Assembly (NCBI GenBank): GCA_018242505.1
Contig: JAFEBU010000067.1
Location: 24,454 to 88,453 of the forward strand
Direction: 5' to 3'
From: Pseudomonadota bacterium
Lineage (GTDB): Bacteria; Pseudomonadota; Alphaproteobacteria; Reyranellales; Reyranellaceae
Length of the DNA stretch: 64,000 nt
Shown one piece after another: positions 16,433-25,006 of this stretch (position 1 is its first letter; every line of letters begins with the position of its first letter). The position numbers and the translations under genes were made by a program. The notes under the pieces are model-generated. The model worked only from the letters and a program-made list of their open reading frames with translations, did no database searches and had not been told where the DNA came from.

Positions 16433-18820
16433 TCAGCGCGCAGCGTCGGGCGGCTGTTCCGGCGGAGTGTCGTCCGCCGATTGCGCGCCGCGCACCTTGG
16501 CAGGCGGCGTCTTTGGCGTGAGATCGAACTTCTCGATCGCCGCGGCAGCCTCCTTCAGGAGCACCTGCATATCGGCCTCCGTTAGGAAGCCGCTCGCGGG
16601 CAGATTGCGAGCCTTCTGCCAGGCGGAGACCATCTGGCGCGTGCGCGGTCCGAATCGGCCGTCCGAGCCCCAGGTGTCGAAGCCCTGCGTCGTCAGTGCG
16701 ACCTGCACATGCTGACGGTCGAGCAGTGTCAGGTTCAGCGCGGCTTCGCGGGCCTCGGCGCGCGTAGGCTCCAGCGTCTCGTCGTAGGTGGAGATTGCTG
16801 TCGCCGCATCCTTCATGAGCACATGGAACTCGATCGCGGTCAGGTAGCCGGTCGGCGCATCGTCGCGGCTTGTCTGCCAGGTGGCGATCATCTGGCGTGT
16901 GCGTGGCCCGAATATGCCGTCGATATCTCCGGGATCGAAGCTCAGCGCGGCGAGCGCGACCTGCACGTGCTGGCGATCGAGCGTCACCAGGCGTAGCGCC
17001 AACTCGTTGGCTTCGGCACGCCGCGGATCCTGCAGGGCGTCGAAATCGGCGATGGCCTGCAGCGGGGCATCCTTGATGATGGTCTGGATCTGGTCCGCAG
17101 TCAGGAAGCCGGTGGGCGGCAACTTGTGGCCCTGCTGCCACTGGGCGATCGCCTTGCGCGTCTGGTTGCCCAGCGAGCCGTCGAACTCACCGGCATCGAA
17201 GCCAAGCGCGTTCAGCGCCACCTGGACGTGTTGACGGTCGATCCGTGACAGGCGGAGCGCGGTCTCCTCCGTCTCGGCAGTCTTAAGGTCGAGCGTCGCG
17301 GCAAGGCGTTTCGCCTCGGCCTCGATTTGGCGCTTGGCCTCTGCCTCGGCGTCGGCTTGCCGCTGGGCTGCCGCCGCTGCTTCGCTCTGGCGCTTGGCCT
17401 CCGCTTCGGCCTCGAGCTTCTTGAGGATGGCCTGCTCTTCCTCCTGTCGGCGGCGGCGCGCTGATTCGGCTGCCTCGGCCTCTTCCTTCTTGCGCGCCTC
17501 CTCGTGTCGTTGCATCTCGCGCTCGACGGCTTCGATCGTGGCCTTGTCGGTCTGGCGGTTACGCTTGATTTCCTCGAGTGCAGCTTGGCGCGACTGTGCC
17601 TCGGCGCGTTCCATGGCCAGTCGCATGCTTTTGTCCGCGGCTGACGGCCGCGACGGCTCGGACGGTGAAGAGAAGGCTTCGAGCAGAAGTCGCGTTCCAC
17701 CCAGGAAATGGAATCCGCCTGCCGCCGCCACGCCAAGCAAGGCTGCGGTTCCCGCGCCAATCCAGAAGCTTGGCCCGCGATGGCGTGTCGGACGTTCCGG
17801 TTCGGCTGCGATCGCTTCCATCTGCGAGGACGGTGCGGCCATCAGCGCGCGGGGAGCGTTGGCAGGCCAAAGCATTGCTTGCCACGCCGCAACCGACTGT
17901 GGCCGGTTCGCCGGTGCAAGCTCGAGACCCCGATCGATGCCGGCCAGAACGGCGGGCGCAAAACCAGCCGGCGCCAGCGTTGCCAACCGGCGATAGCCGT
18001 CCGCCTGCAGCCGGTCGGCGGCGTCAGGAGGCGGACGTCCGATAATGGCGCAATGGAACGTGGCTGCGAGGCTGTAGATGTCGGTCCAGGAGCCCGGGGC
18101 TTCGTCGTCGAGCTGCTCGGGGGCGGCATAGTTGGCTCTCGTCAGAATGGCGAGGGCTGGTATCGGCATGGCGCTCGCCGCGTGCGTGCTGCCGACATTG
18201 ATCAGCGTCGGCCGGCCGGACATGTCGAGCATGATATTGGCGGGGTTGATGTCGCCGTGCAGGAGGCCGGCTTCGTGCAACGGCAGCAACGCCTCGCACA
18301 GCGCCCGCATCAGCCGGTCGGCTTCTTCCGGCCGCAGGCATTTGCTGCCATGCAAGCGATCCTCGAGCGAGATGCCAGCCACCAGATCGAGCACGAGATA
18401 GAAGGTGCTGTGGGCTTCGACGAGATCGACCACCCGCGCGAGGAAGGGCGCGCGCTGGAGTGTCGAGAGACTGCGCGCGTCTTCGACGAAGCATTCGCGA
18501 GCGTGGTCGAGATCGGGGGCGAGCCGTGGGGAGCGCGGGACCATGTCGAGGCCATCGGATCGCATCGCCAGCGCCGCCGGCAGGAATTCCTTGATCATGA
18601 CCTCGCGACCGAGCACGCGGTCGCGCCCGCGATAAGTGGGGCCGAGCGGACTGCGACTCAGCGGAGCCACGATCTCGTAACGACCAACCGGTTCGCCCTT
18701 CGGCAGGAGGGGGCACGCGATTTCGTCGGCGACCCATTCCGTGCTGCGCTCAGGAGATGGACGTCCCGGGGCATCAGGCGGATCGGCATCCGGTATCGAG
18801 GCGTCATCGGCAAGAGGCAT
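16433..18820 (-). CDS. Pseudokinase with coiled coil and three peptidoglycan-binding-like repeats (kinase 2)
   Basis: A 795-residue membrane protein. A Hanks-type kinase domain (about 45-320) has Lys77 and the catalytic-loop Asp190 (HGDINPAN), but the DFG triplet reads Asn-Val-Gly (Asn208) and the glycine loop reads SRSPLG, so metal and ATP binding should be weak or absent. A TM helix lies at about 352-374. Outside it are a long charged coiled coil (about 395-511) and three PG_binding_1-like repeats (about 519-581, 597-661, 678-741), each with the RQHVQVAL and DG.FGPRTRQMI-type motifs. It probably senses or binds the cell wall and scaffolds signalling. ATG 18820 is preferred to a TTG 19 codons upstream; neither has a strong ribosome binding site. 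Confidence 0.88.
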   Translation of the reverse strand: MPLADDASIPDADPPDAPGRPSPERSTEWVADEIACPLLPKGEPVGRYEIVAPLSRSPLGPTYRGRDRVLGREVMIKEFLPAALAMRSDGLDMVPRSPRLAPDLDHARECFVEDARSLSTLQRAPFLARVVDLVEAHSTFYLVLDLVAGISLEDRLHGSKCLRPEEADRLMRALCEALLPLHEAGLLHGDINPANIMLDMSGRPTLINVGSTHAASAMPIPALAILTRANYAAPEQLDDEAPGSWTDIYSLAATFHCAIIGRPPPDAADRLQADGYRRLATLAPAGFAPAVLAGIDRGLELAPANRPQSVAAWQAMLWPANAPRALMAAPSSQMEAIAAEPERPTRHRGPSFWIGAGTAALLGVAAAGGFHFLGGTRLLLEAFSSPSEPSRPSAADKSMRLAMERAEAQSRQAALEEIKRNRQTDKATIEAVEREMQRHEEARKKEEAEAAESARRRRQEEEQAILKKLEAEAEAKRQSEAAAAAQRQADAEAEAKRQIEAEAKRLAATLDLKTAETEETALRLSRIDRQHVQVALNALGFDAGEFDGSLGNQTRKAIAQWQQGHKLPPTGFLTADQIQTIIKDAPLQAIADFDALQDPRRAEANELALRLVTLDRQHVQVALAALSFDPGDIDGIFGPRTRQMIATWQTSRDDAPTGYLTAIEFHVLMKDAATAISTYDETLEPTRAEAREAALNLTLLDRQHVQVALTTQGFDTWGSDGRFGPRTRQMVSAWQKARNLPASGFLTEADMQVLLKEAAAAIEKFDLTPKTPPAKVRGAQSADDTPPEQPPDAAR

Positions 18821-18870
18821 AGCGGCGCAAGTGTACGGAGACGCGCTCTCGGCGTTCCAGCGCCTCCTCC

Positions 18871-18881
18871 GTGACAAAGCT
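18871..18881 (-). promoter_or_regulatory. Shared upstream motif of the kinase genes, copy 2
   Basis: AGCTTTGTCAC in the transcription direction, one change from the other two copies, 51 bp before ATG 18820. It lies just past a GGAGGAG tract that has no start codon at a usable distance. If translation began at the TTG at 18877 the motif would overlap the coding sequence, which supports the ATG. Confidence 0.5.
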
Positions 18882-18920
18882 AAGGCCGGGCTGTGACCGG
18901 CCGGCGATGCCGCGGCGTCG

Positions 18921-20855
18921 CTATTCCTGTCGCGTCAGCGTCAGGCTGCTGCTTGAGTCACTGCCATTGGCGAAGCTGACTTGGATGGTGTTGCTTGCCA
19001 CCTGCCCATCCAGATGTTGACCCATTGGCTCGCATTGCGGGCTGTAAGTCCTGAGGTCGAGCGACATGGCGCCGTCGGGTGTGATCGACAGGGTGAACGT
19101 CGTCGTGCCGCAGCCGTCGACTTTCCATCGGCCCGAGCCCTTGCCACCCGCGACTCGCACCGACAAGGGCTGATCGCCAGTCGAGGCGCTTACCACGCCT
19201 ACATAGTCTCCGTCATAAGGATTGTTCGTCTTGGCAGTCGCCTCGGCCGCCTTCTTCATCTGATCGTCGAAGGCGGCGATCGCCGCGGCGCCGTTCTCGA
19301 ACAGGGCATCCCGCTGACGCGCAGTCAGGAAAGTGGTCGGCGGCTCGTTCCGTCCCTTTTGCCACGCCGCAATCATCTGGCGCGTGCGCGGCCCGAAAAC
19401 ACCATCGACCCCGCGCGTATCGAAGCCGAGCCCGCTCAGCGCCGCCTGCACATGCTGACGGTCGAGCAGCGTGAGCTTGAGCGCGGTCTCGGCAGCCTGC
19501 GCGAGCTTGGGATCGGCGGCCTCGGCTTTGCGTTTGGCCTCCGCCGCCGCCTCCTGCTTTTTCAGGAATTCGGCCTCGATCTCCTTGCGCAAGGCCGCCT
19601 TTTCGGCCTCGATCCGCCGGCGATCGGCCTCTTCCTGCTTGCGTTTGGCCGCGGCGGCAGCTTGCTGGGCCGCCCGCTCGCTCGCTTCCCGCTCGATGCG
19701 CTGACGATCGAGCTCGGCCTGCGCATGGCCGGCCGTCGCTGTCGCTTCGGTCGGGACGGACGACGGAATGGCGAACACGAAGTAGGTCAGGCCACCCAGC
19801 GCCAGCACCGATGCCGCCGCGACGCCGAGCCAGCCGCGGCGTCGGCCGACAGGAACGGCTACATGGCGTGCACTTTGATCGAAGCTTTCGTTGGACGGCC
19901 GCAAACGTGGCGCGCTGAAGTCCGGAGTAACCGGTGCAGCCTCGGTCCGCACGGCAGCATTCGATCCGCCGTACTTGCCGGTTCGCCACAGGATCGACCG
20001 CCATTGTGCGATTGACTGCGGCCGGTCGGCGACACGCAATGCCAAGCCTTTGTCGATGCCCTCCAGCATTGCCAGTGAGAAGCCTGCTGGCTTGATCTGG
20101 ACGAGCGGCTGGCAGCTGTCCTCCGGCAGCCGATCGCGCACGCTGGGCGGCGGATGGCCGACCAGCGCACGGTAGAACGTCGCGGCGAGGCTATAGATAT
20201 CGGTCCAGGGACCTTGTTTGCCGCCACCTGTCAGCTCGGGTGCGGCATAGCCAGGTGTGACCGCGGCGGTAGCTGGCGTGCGCGCCGAGCCGAAATCGAT
20301 CAGAGTCGGCTTGCCGACTGCATCGAGCACGATATTGGCGGGATTGATGTTGCCGTGGAAGAAGCCGCGGGTATGGACCCGCTCCAGGCTTTCGAGCAGA
20401 GGCCACAGCATGCGATCGAGCTCGGCCGACGACAGGCGGTTGCCTTCTCTCAGCCGGTGCTCGAGCGTGATGCCCTGCGCCTGCTCCATGATGATATAGG
20501 CCGTCTCGTTGGCCTCGATGCAATCGAGCACCCGTACGACTGACGGTGCGAGCTGCAGCGAAGCCAGCATCCGGCCTTCGTTCAGGAAATGACGCCGGCC
20601 GCGGGCGAACTCATCGGCGGTCTTGTTGGAGCGCGGGACAACAAGGCCGTTCGCCTCGCGTACCGCCAGTATCGGCGGCAGGAACTCCTTGATTGAGACT
20701 TCGCGTCCCAGCCGCATGTCGCGGGCGCGATAAGTCACGCCGACGGCACCTCCTCTCAGGAGGGCCTCGATCCTGTAACGGCCAACCGCTTGGCCCGGCC
20801 GCAGGGCAATCTCGGCGTCGCGCGCGCCCGGCCCGATTTCGTCAGGGGGTGTCAT
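18921..20855 (-). CDS. Membrane kinase homologue with peptidoglycan-binding-like domain, catalytic Asp replaced (kinase 3)
   Basis: A 644-residue paralogue of the two other kinases. Lys56 and DFG (187-189) are intact, but the catalytic loop reads HGNINPAN: Asn169 replaces the proton-accepting Asp, so phosphotransfer should be lost while ATP binding may persist. A TM helix lies at about 341-363, then a charged coiled coil (about 377-455), one PG_binding_1-like repeat (about 465-530) and a C-terminal extracytoplasmic beta-rich domain (about 545-644, SGRWKVDGCGTTTFTLS) that I do not recognise. It is the 5'-most gene of the cluster; the next gene on the strand starts 100 bp downstream. The motif GTGACAAAGTT lies 59 bp upstream. 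Confidence 0.88.
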   Translation of the reverse strand: MTPPDEIGPGARDAEIALRPGQAVGRYRIEALLRGGAVGVTYRARDMRLGREVSIKEFLPPILAVREANGLVVPRSNKTADEFARGRRHFLNEGRMLASLQLAPSVVRVLDCIEANETAYIIMEQAQGITLEHRLREGNRLSSAELDRMLWPLLESLERVHTRGFFHGNINPANIVLDAVGKPTLIDFGSARTPATAAVTPGYAAPELTGGGKQGPWTDIYSLAATFYRALVGHPPPSVRDRLPEDSCQPLVQIKPAGFSLAMLEGIDKGLALRVADRPQSIAQWRSILWRTGKYGGSNAAVRTEAAPVTPDFSAPRLRPSNESFDQSARHVAVPVGRRRGWLGVAAASVLALGGLTYFVFAIPSSVPTEATATAGHAQAELDRQRIEREASERAAQQAAAAAKRKQEEADRRRIEAEKAALRKEIEAEFLKKQEAAAEAKRKAEAADPKLAQAAETALKLTLLDRQHVQAALSGLGFDTRGVDGVFGPRTRQMIAAWQKGRNEPPTTFLTARQRDALFENGAAAIAAFDDQMKKAAEATAKTNNPYDGDYVGVVSASTGDQPLSVRVAGGKGSGRWKVDGCGTTTFTLSITPDGAMSLDLRTYSPQCEPMGQHLDGQVASNTIQVSFANGSDSSSSLTLTRQE

Positions 20856-20913
20856 TGCTGGCGCGAGTGTAGTGACCGGCCATCGAGGTACCAGCGGTGT
20901 TGCCAGATATCCC

Positions 20914-20924
20914 GTGACAAAGTT
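20914..20924 (-). promoter_or_regulatory. Shared upstream motif of the kinase genes, copy 3
   Basis: AACTTTGTCAC in the transcription direction, identical to copy 1, 59 bp before the kinase 3 start codon. CGGGATATC follows directly. Confidence 0.55.
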
Positions 20925-21050
20925 GCGTCCGGAGCTGCCAACCCCTTGTTTTGCCGCGCCAATCAGTCGCGGCGGGTGGCGCCTCGTGGCTGTGCAAAGA
21001 AAGGATCACCAGGGTTGCGGGATATCCCCTCCGGGCTGTCGGAGCATTGG

Positions 21051-21992
21051 TCACGGTACAGATCTCACGCCGTTCTCGGCCTCCCAGGCCCTCAGCACGC
21101 CCAGTTGCTGCAGGGGCTCGAAGAGGCGAAGCAGGCTCGTATAGTTGACTTCCAATAGGGTCATGATTTCGGGTTGCTGAACATAGGCCATGGCAACAAT
21201 CACGCCACCTTTGCGCTTGAGACATCGGCCTTCGCGCACGAGCCGGGTCAGCCGCCGGCGGACGGTCGATTCGCCGAGCCCCAGCACGGCCGCGATCATG
21301 GTGGCGCTGGCCGGAACCTTGAGTTCGTCCGGCATCAGTCCCTTGCTGATCACCACTGCCGGCAGATCGGCAGTATGTTCGGAATTCTCGCGCAGCGTCG
21401 CCAACAGGATCAGCGCGGTGGTGAGATCGCCGATGGCGCGCACGAGTTCGGCGAGCGTGCGCAGGAAGTGGTTGAAAGTGAGCCGGGCGACCGCGCGGAT
21501 CGGCGGCGAACCGGCAAAGGGCGGCATTGTCCTGTCGGCGAGCTCCTCCAGGCATCCGTTCGCCTTCAGTCGTCCATAGAGTGCGCGGGTCAGGGCGTAA
21601 GTTGCGCCAAGCGTCGCCTCATTCTCGGCAAGCGAGATCACCCGAGAGGGGATGCGCACGCCGTCCGGGCCGAACTCGCACAGCCCTTCGGCGCCGAGGC
21701 GCCGAATCCGACGGCGAACGGTCTCGAAGGCGACGCCTGTTTGGGCCGAGACCGCGCTGATGCTGACTGGGCGGCGCAGCTCGTCGGGCGGCAGGGCGTC
21801 AAGCGTGCTGTAGAGGCGCAGCAGGGCCGGATCCGTCACCAGCGCGGCGACGTTGGCCTGGGCGACCGCGGTCAGGATAATGCGGTCGAGAGGATCCTCG
21901 CCAAAGGCGATTTCCACCAGCAAATCGAGCAGCAGCGCGTTCGACGCGCGCATCGCGGCCGCGATCGTCGACAAGGAGACGACAGGTGTCAT
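21051..21992 (-). CDS. DNA-binding protein with two winged-helix-like segments
   Basis: A 313-residue cytoplasmic protein of unrecognised family. Two segments look like helix-turn-helix regions: SAQTGVAFETVRRRIRRL in the first half and GLGESTVRRRLTRLVREG in the second, each followed by a basic, wing-like stretch. The middle is helical and hydrophobic. It may be a transcription regulator with duplicated DNA-binding domains. The start is uncertain: ATG 21992 is used, a GTG at 22049 is possible; neither has a clear ribosome binding site. It lies downstream of the hydroxyacid dehydrogenase gene on the same strand (91 bp from ATG 21992, 34 bp from the GTG) and may be cotranscribed with it. Confidence 0.65.
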   Translation of the reverse strand: MTPVVSLSTIAAAMRASNALLLDLLVEIAFGEDPLDRIILTAVAQANVAALVTDPALLRLYSTLDALPPDELRRPVSISAVSAQTGVAFETVRRRIRRLGAEGLCEFGPDGVRIPSRVISLAENEATLGATYALTRALYGRLKANGCLEELADRTMPPFAGSPPIRAVARLTFNHFLRTLAELVRAIGDLTTALILLATLRENSEHTADLPAVVISKGLMPDELKVPASATMIAAVLGLGESTVRRRLTRLVREGRCLKRKGGVIVAMAYVQQPEIMTLLEVNYTSLLRLFEPLQQLGVLRAWEAENGVRSVP

Positions 21993-22083
21993 CACCGGCT
22001 TCGAAGACTTTTCCCACACTGCAGCAGCACCCGGACGACAGGTTATCACGAATCATCGCCGGGTGGACGGTGAGTAATCCTAC

Positions 22084-23067
22084 TCAGCTGCGGGCAGAAA
22101 GGAGGACGTCGGGATTCACCACATGAATGGGCGCGCCTGCGGCATAGGCCACGATCTGGTCGAAGATGTCGGCGAACTGCACCTCGTACTCGTCGCGTGT
22201 GACGTAGCCGATATGCGGCGTGCAGACGACGTTGGGCATCGCCAGCAGCGGATCGGCGACGTCGAGCAGCGGCTCTTCCTCATAGACATCGACTGCCGCC
22301 ATGCCGGGCCGCCCGGCCTTCAAGGCGCGCACCAGGACGTCAGGTGCGATCAGCGGTGCGCGGCTGGTGTTGACCAGCAGCGACGTGGGCTTCATGCGCG
22401 CAAGATCATCCGCCGTGACGAGACCGCGTGTCGCCTCGACCAGGCGCAGATGCAGCGAGAGCACATCGCTCGTCTCGAAGAAGGCTTCTTTATTGGGCGC
22501 CGCGGCGTATCCGTCCGCGGCCGCTTTCATGCGCGCGGGCTCGCGCGCCCATATCTGGACCTGCATACCGAAAGCCTTGCCGTAGCCCGCGACCGTGGCG
22601 CCAATCCGGCCGTAGCCGTAGATGCCCAGCATCTTGCCGCGCAGGCCGGAGCCCACGCCCATCTGCCATCGGCCGGCCTTGAGCGCCGCCATCTGCTGGG
22701 GGATCTGGCGCATCGCCGCCAGCACCAGGCCCCAGGTGAGTTCGGCTGCACCGTAGGAAGGCGTGCCGGGATGCTGGCTCGACGAGACGACAATGCCGAG
22801 TCGCGTGCAGGTATCGATATCGATATGCGGATAGACGCTGCGCTGGCTGATGAGCTTCAGCCGCGGCAGGCGCTCGAGCAAGGGGGTCCGGATCTTGGTG
22901 CGTTCGCGGATCAGGACCAGCGCCTCGGTATCTTTCAGGCGGTCGGCCAGGCGGTCGACCTCCTGTACATGGTCGTTCCAGATCGTGACTTCGTGCCCCG
23001 CGAGCTTGGCAAAGCAGGGCAGCGTGCGCAGCGTGTCGAAATAATCGTCGAGGATCGTGACCTTCAC
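22084..23067 (-). CDS. D-2-hydroxyacid dehydrogenase family protein
   Basis: A 327-residue NAD-dependent dehydrogenase of the phosphoglycerate/formate dehydrogenase superfamily. The Rossmann motif is GIYGYGRIGATVAGYG; catalytic residues are the Arg in LLVNTSRAPLI, the Glu of the EEPL segment (VDVYEEEPL) and the His in CTPHIGYVT. The N-terminal KVTILDDYFDTLRTL is typical of the hydroxyacid dehydrogenase subgroup found in soil proteobacteria; the substrate is unknown. The start is GTG 23067, whose last bases overlap the TGA of the upstream small gene (GTGA), so translation is probably coupled. Confidence 0.9.
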   Translation of the reverse strand: MKVTILDDYFDTLRTLPCFAKLAGHEVTIWNDHVQEVDRLADRLKDTEALVLIRERTKIRTPLLERLPRLKLISQRSVYPHIDIDTCTRLGIVVSSSQHPGTPSYGAAELTWGLVLAAMRQIPQQMAALKAGRWQMGVGSGLRGKMLGIYGYGRIGATVAGYGKAFGMQVQIWAREPARMKAAADGYAAAPNKEAFFETSDVLSLHLRLVEATRGLVTADDLARMKPTSLLVNTSRAPLIAPDVLVRALKAGRPGMAAVDVYEEEPLLDVADPLLAMPNVVCTPHIGYVTRDEYEVQFADIFDQIVAYAAGAPIHVVNPDVLLSARS

Positions 23068-23300
23068 AGGCCGCTTTCCCAGCCGCGATCTTCGCGGCGT
23101 TCGAGGAAGGCGCGGCCGAGCGGCGTGATCTCGACCATCCGCCCCTTGCGCGCGACGAAGCCGTGACCGGTCGTCTCTTCCCAGACGGGCAGGCGCGGAC
23201 AGGACGTGCGCCAGCCGTCCATGACCTCCGCGTGTGTACGCGGCTCCTTGGCGATCCATTCGAGCAGATCGCGGATCAGCGGCGTCAGTGTGTTGCCCAT
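23064..23300 (-). CDS. Small conserved protein, possible winged helix
   Basis: A 78-residue protein beginning MGNTLTPLIRDLLEWIAKEP and ending in a LTPLGRAFLERREDRG-like tail (ITPLGRAFL). Its predicted helix-helix-wing order with a WEETTGHGFVARKGR strand pair resembles small winged-helix proteins, including the one at 4722-4949. ATG 23300 is preceded by GAGGG. It overlaps the dehydrogenase gene start by 4 bp. Function unknown; a role in controlling that operon is possible. Confidence 0.65.
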   Translation of the reverse strand: MGNTLTPLIRDLLEWIAKEPRTHAEVMDGWRTSCPRLPVWEETTGHGFVARKGRMVEITPLGRAFLERREDRGWESGL

Positions 23301-24004
23301 CGAATCCCTCTGGGATGACCTCATCGATCGAGCATGGGTCAATGGCGGGCACTTTTCCAATACGCCGGATCGCTGTTCAGCATACCTGATCGATATGGCG
23401 AGGTGGGAAGGCAACGAGGCAACAGCGTCGCATCATCAACGGCGCGGCGGCGCTGCCGGGCGTGGTCGGCACGCGGCTAGGCGGGGCGACGTGTGGAACC
23501 GACGTGCCGGGAAGGCCGGACTTTCGACGGGGTGCTTCGAGATATCGTCGCGGGCGCACATGTTGAGCCCGAAGAAGGAGGCCATGCGGTGCTGCACAAG
23601 CGGAGGCTCAAATGTCTCCAGGACATGTTCATCGCTGGCTGTAACGACATGCCGTCTATCCCTCGTCTCGGAGATTGCAGGCGCGGCACCGGCCAAGCAT
23701 CGTGTGATGCTGGTACCTTCCCTGTGGTTCGAGGTTCGACGGCCGTATCGTCTCTCGGACGAAGCATTGAAGTCGTACAGAAATATTGCAATCGTTTGCG
23801 CAATATGGAGGTGCAGGTGGCCGAGACGGGGACAGCTGGAAGCGTCGTCGGGACCGTAGAGGGTGTCGCCCGAGCCGTGCTCGCCGCCATGGACGGTGCG
23901 CCGAATGCCCGACTGCGGGAGATCGGGCCGGCGTTCGTGTGCCACATGCACGCTTTCGCTCGAGGGGTGAAGCGCAGCGAGCAGGACCAGGGGGAGGACC
24001 GAGG
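23301..24004. other. 704-bp gap, no supported gene
   Basis: This divergent interval separates the minus-strand dehydrogenase operon from the plus-strand phosphodiesterase gene. Open frames exist on both strands but none shows a domain I recognise or a convincing start. The DNA around 23780-23810 is locally AT-rich (ATATTGCAATCG, then GCGCAATATGG) and may hold the promoter of the phosphodiesterase operon. Confidence 0.4.
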
Positions 24005-25006
24005 ATGGGTGCCCGAAGAGCGATCGTCGGCAGTTTGGCGATTTTCGCATTCTTGACGATTGCCAACGATGCGACGGCGGGTGAGGGGTTCGATGTCGTG
24101 GCGCTCGGCGCCCTGGGCGGCATCCAGGACGGCAATCTCAGCGCTTATCTCGTTCATCCCCACGGCGACAGCGCTGCGGTCACCTGCGATGCCGGAACGC
24201 TGGTGAACGGCCTGCGCGCTGCCAATGCCAAAGGCGCGTTCGATGCCATCGAGGTGCCGCCGGCGACCGGGCTGGATCGCGTCGGCTATGTGCTCACGAC
24301 CCGGATCAAGGGCTACCTGATCAGCCACGCCCACCTCGATCATGTCGCCGGACTCGTCATCGCCTCGCCCGATGACAGCAAGAAGCCGGTCTATGCGCTT
24401 GCGTCGGTCACCGCGGCCTTGGAGGCAAACTACTTCAACTGGCAGGCTTGGCCCAATTTCACCGATCGCGGAAAGGCCCCGCAGCTCAAGAAGTTCACCC
24501 TGATCGACCTCGTACCTACGACGGCAATGCCGCTGTCCGGCACAAAGATGACGGCGACGGCCTTTCCTTTGAGCCATGGCGGTGTCGAATCGACCGCCTT
24601 TCTGATCGAGAGCAACGGCGACGCCTTGCTCTGTTTCGGCGATACCGGCCCGGACGTGGTCGAGAAGACGACGCGCATGCACGACGTCTGGTCGGCGGTG
24701 GCCGACAAAGTGAAGCAGCATCGCCTGAAGGCGATCATTATCGAGACGTCCTATGACAACGACCGGCCCGACAAGCTGCTGTTCGGCCATCTCACGCCCA
24801 AATGGCTGCTTGCTTCCCTGCACGAGCTCGAAGGGGCCGCTGGGCCGGGGGCATTGCAGGGGCTGCCGATCGTCATCAGCCACATAAAATACTCCCTGAC
24901 CACGGAACAGCCGCAGAAGAAGATTCTCGAGGAACTGCAGGCCGGGAACAATCTCGGCGTGCGATTCGTCATTCCCCAGCAGGGGGATCACTGGCAGTTC
25001 AAATGA
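24005..25006 (+). CDS. Exported class II 3',5'-cyclic-nucleotide phosphodiesterase
   Basis: A 333-residue enzyme of the class II (PDE1/CpdP-type) phosphodiesterase family, a metallo-beta-lactamase relative that hydrolyses cAMP or cGMP to the 5'-monophosphate. The metal motif is LISHAHLDHVAGL (His108, His110, Asp112, His113); LSHGG and CFGDTGPD supply later ligands, and the IETSYDN and GHLTP motifs are characteristic. A signal peptide (MGARRAIVGSLAIFAFLTIA, cut near DATAG) predicts periplasmic location. ATG 24005 follows GGGGAGGACC. The stop overlaps the start of the AMP nucleosidase gene (ATGA). Confidence 0.92.
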   Translation: MGARRAIVGSLAIFAFLTIANDATAGEGFDVVALGALGGIQDGNLSAYLVHPHGDSAAVTCDAGTLVNGLRAANAKGAFDAIEVPPATGLDRVGYVLTTRIKGYLISHAHLDHVAGLVIASPDDSKKPVYALASVTAALEANYFNWQAWPNFTDRGKAPQLKKFTLIDLVPTTAMPLSGTKMTATAFPLSHGGVESTAFLIESNGDALLCFGDTGPDVVEKTTRMHDVWSAVADKVKQHRLKAIIIETSYDNDRPDKLLFGHLTPKWLLASLHELEGAAGPGALQGLPIVISHIKYSLTTEQPQKKILEELQAGNNLGVRFVIPQQGDHWQFK

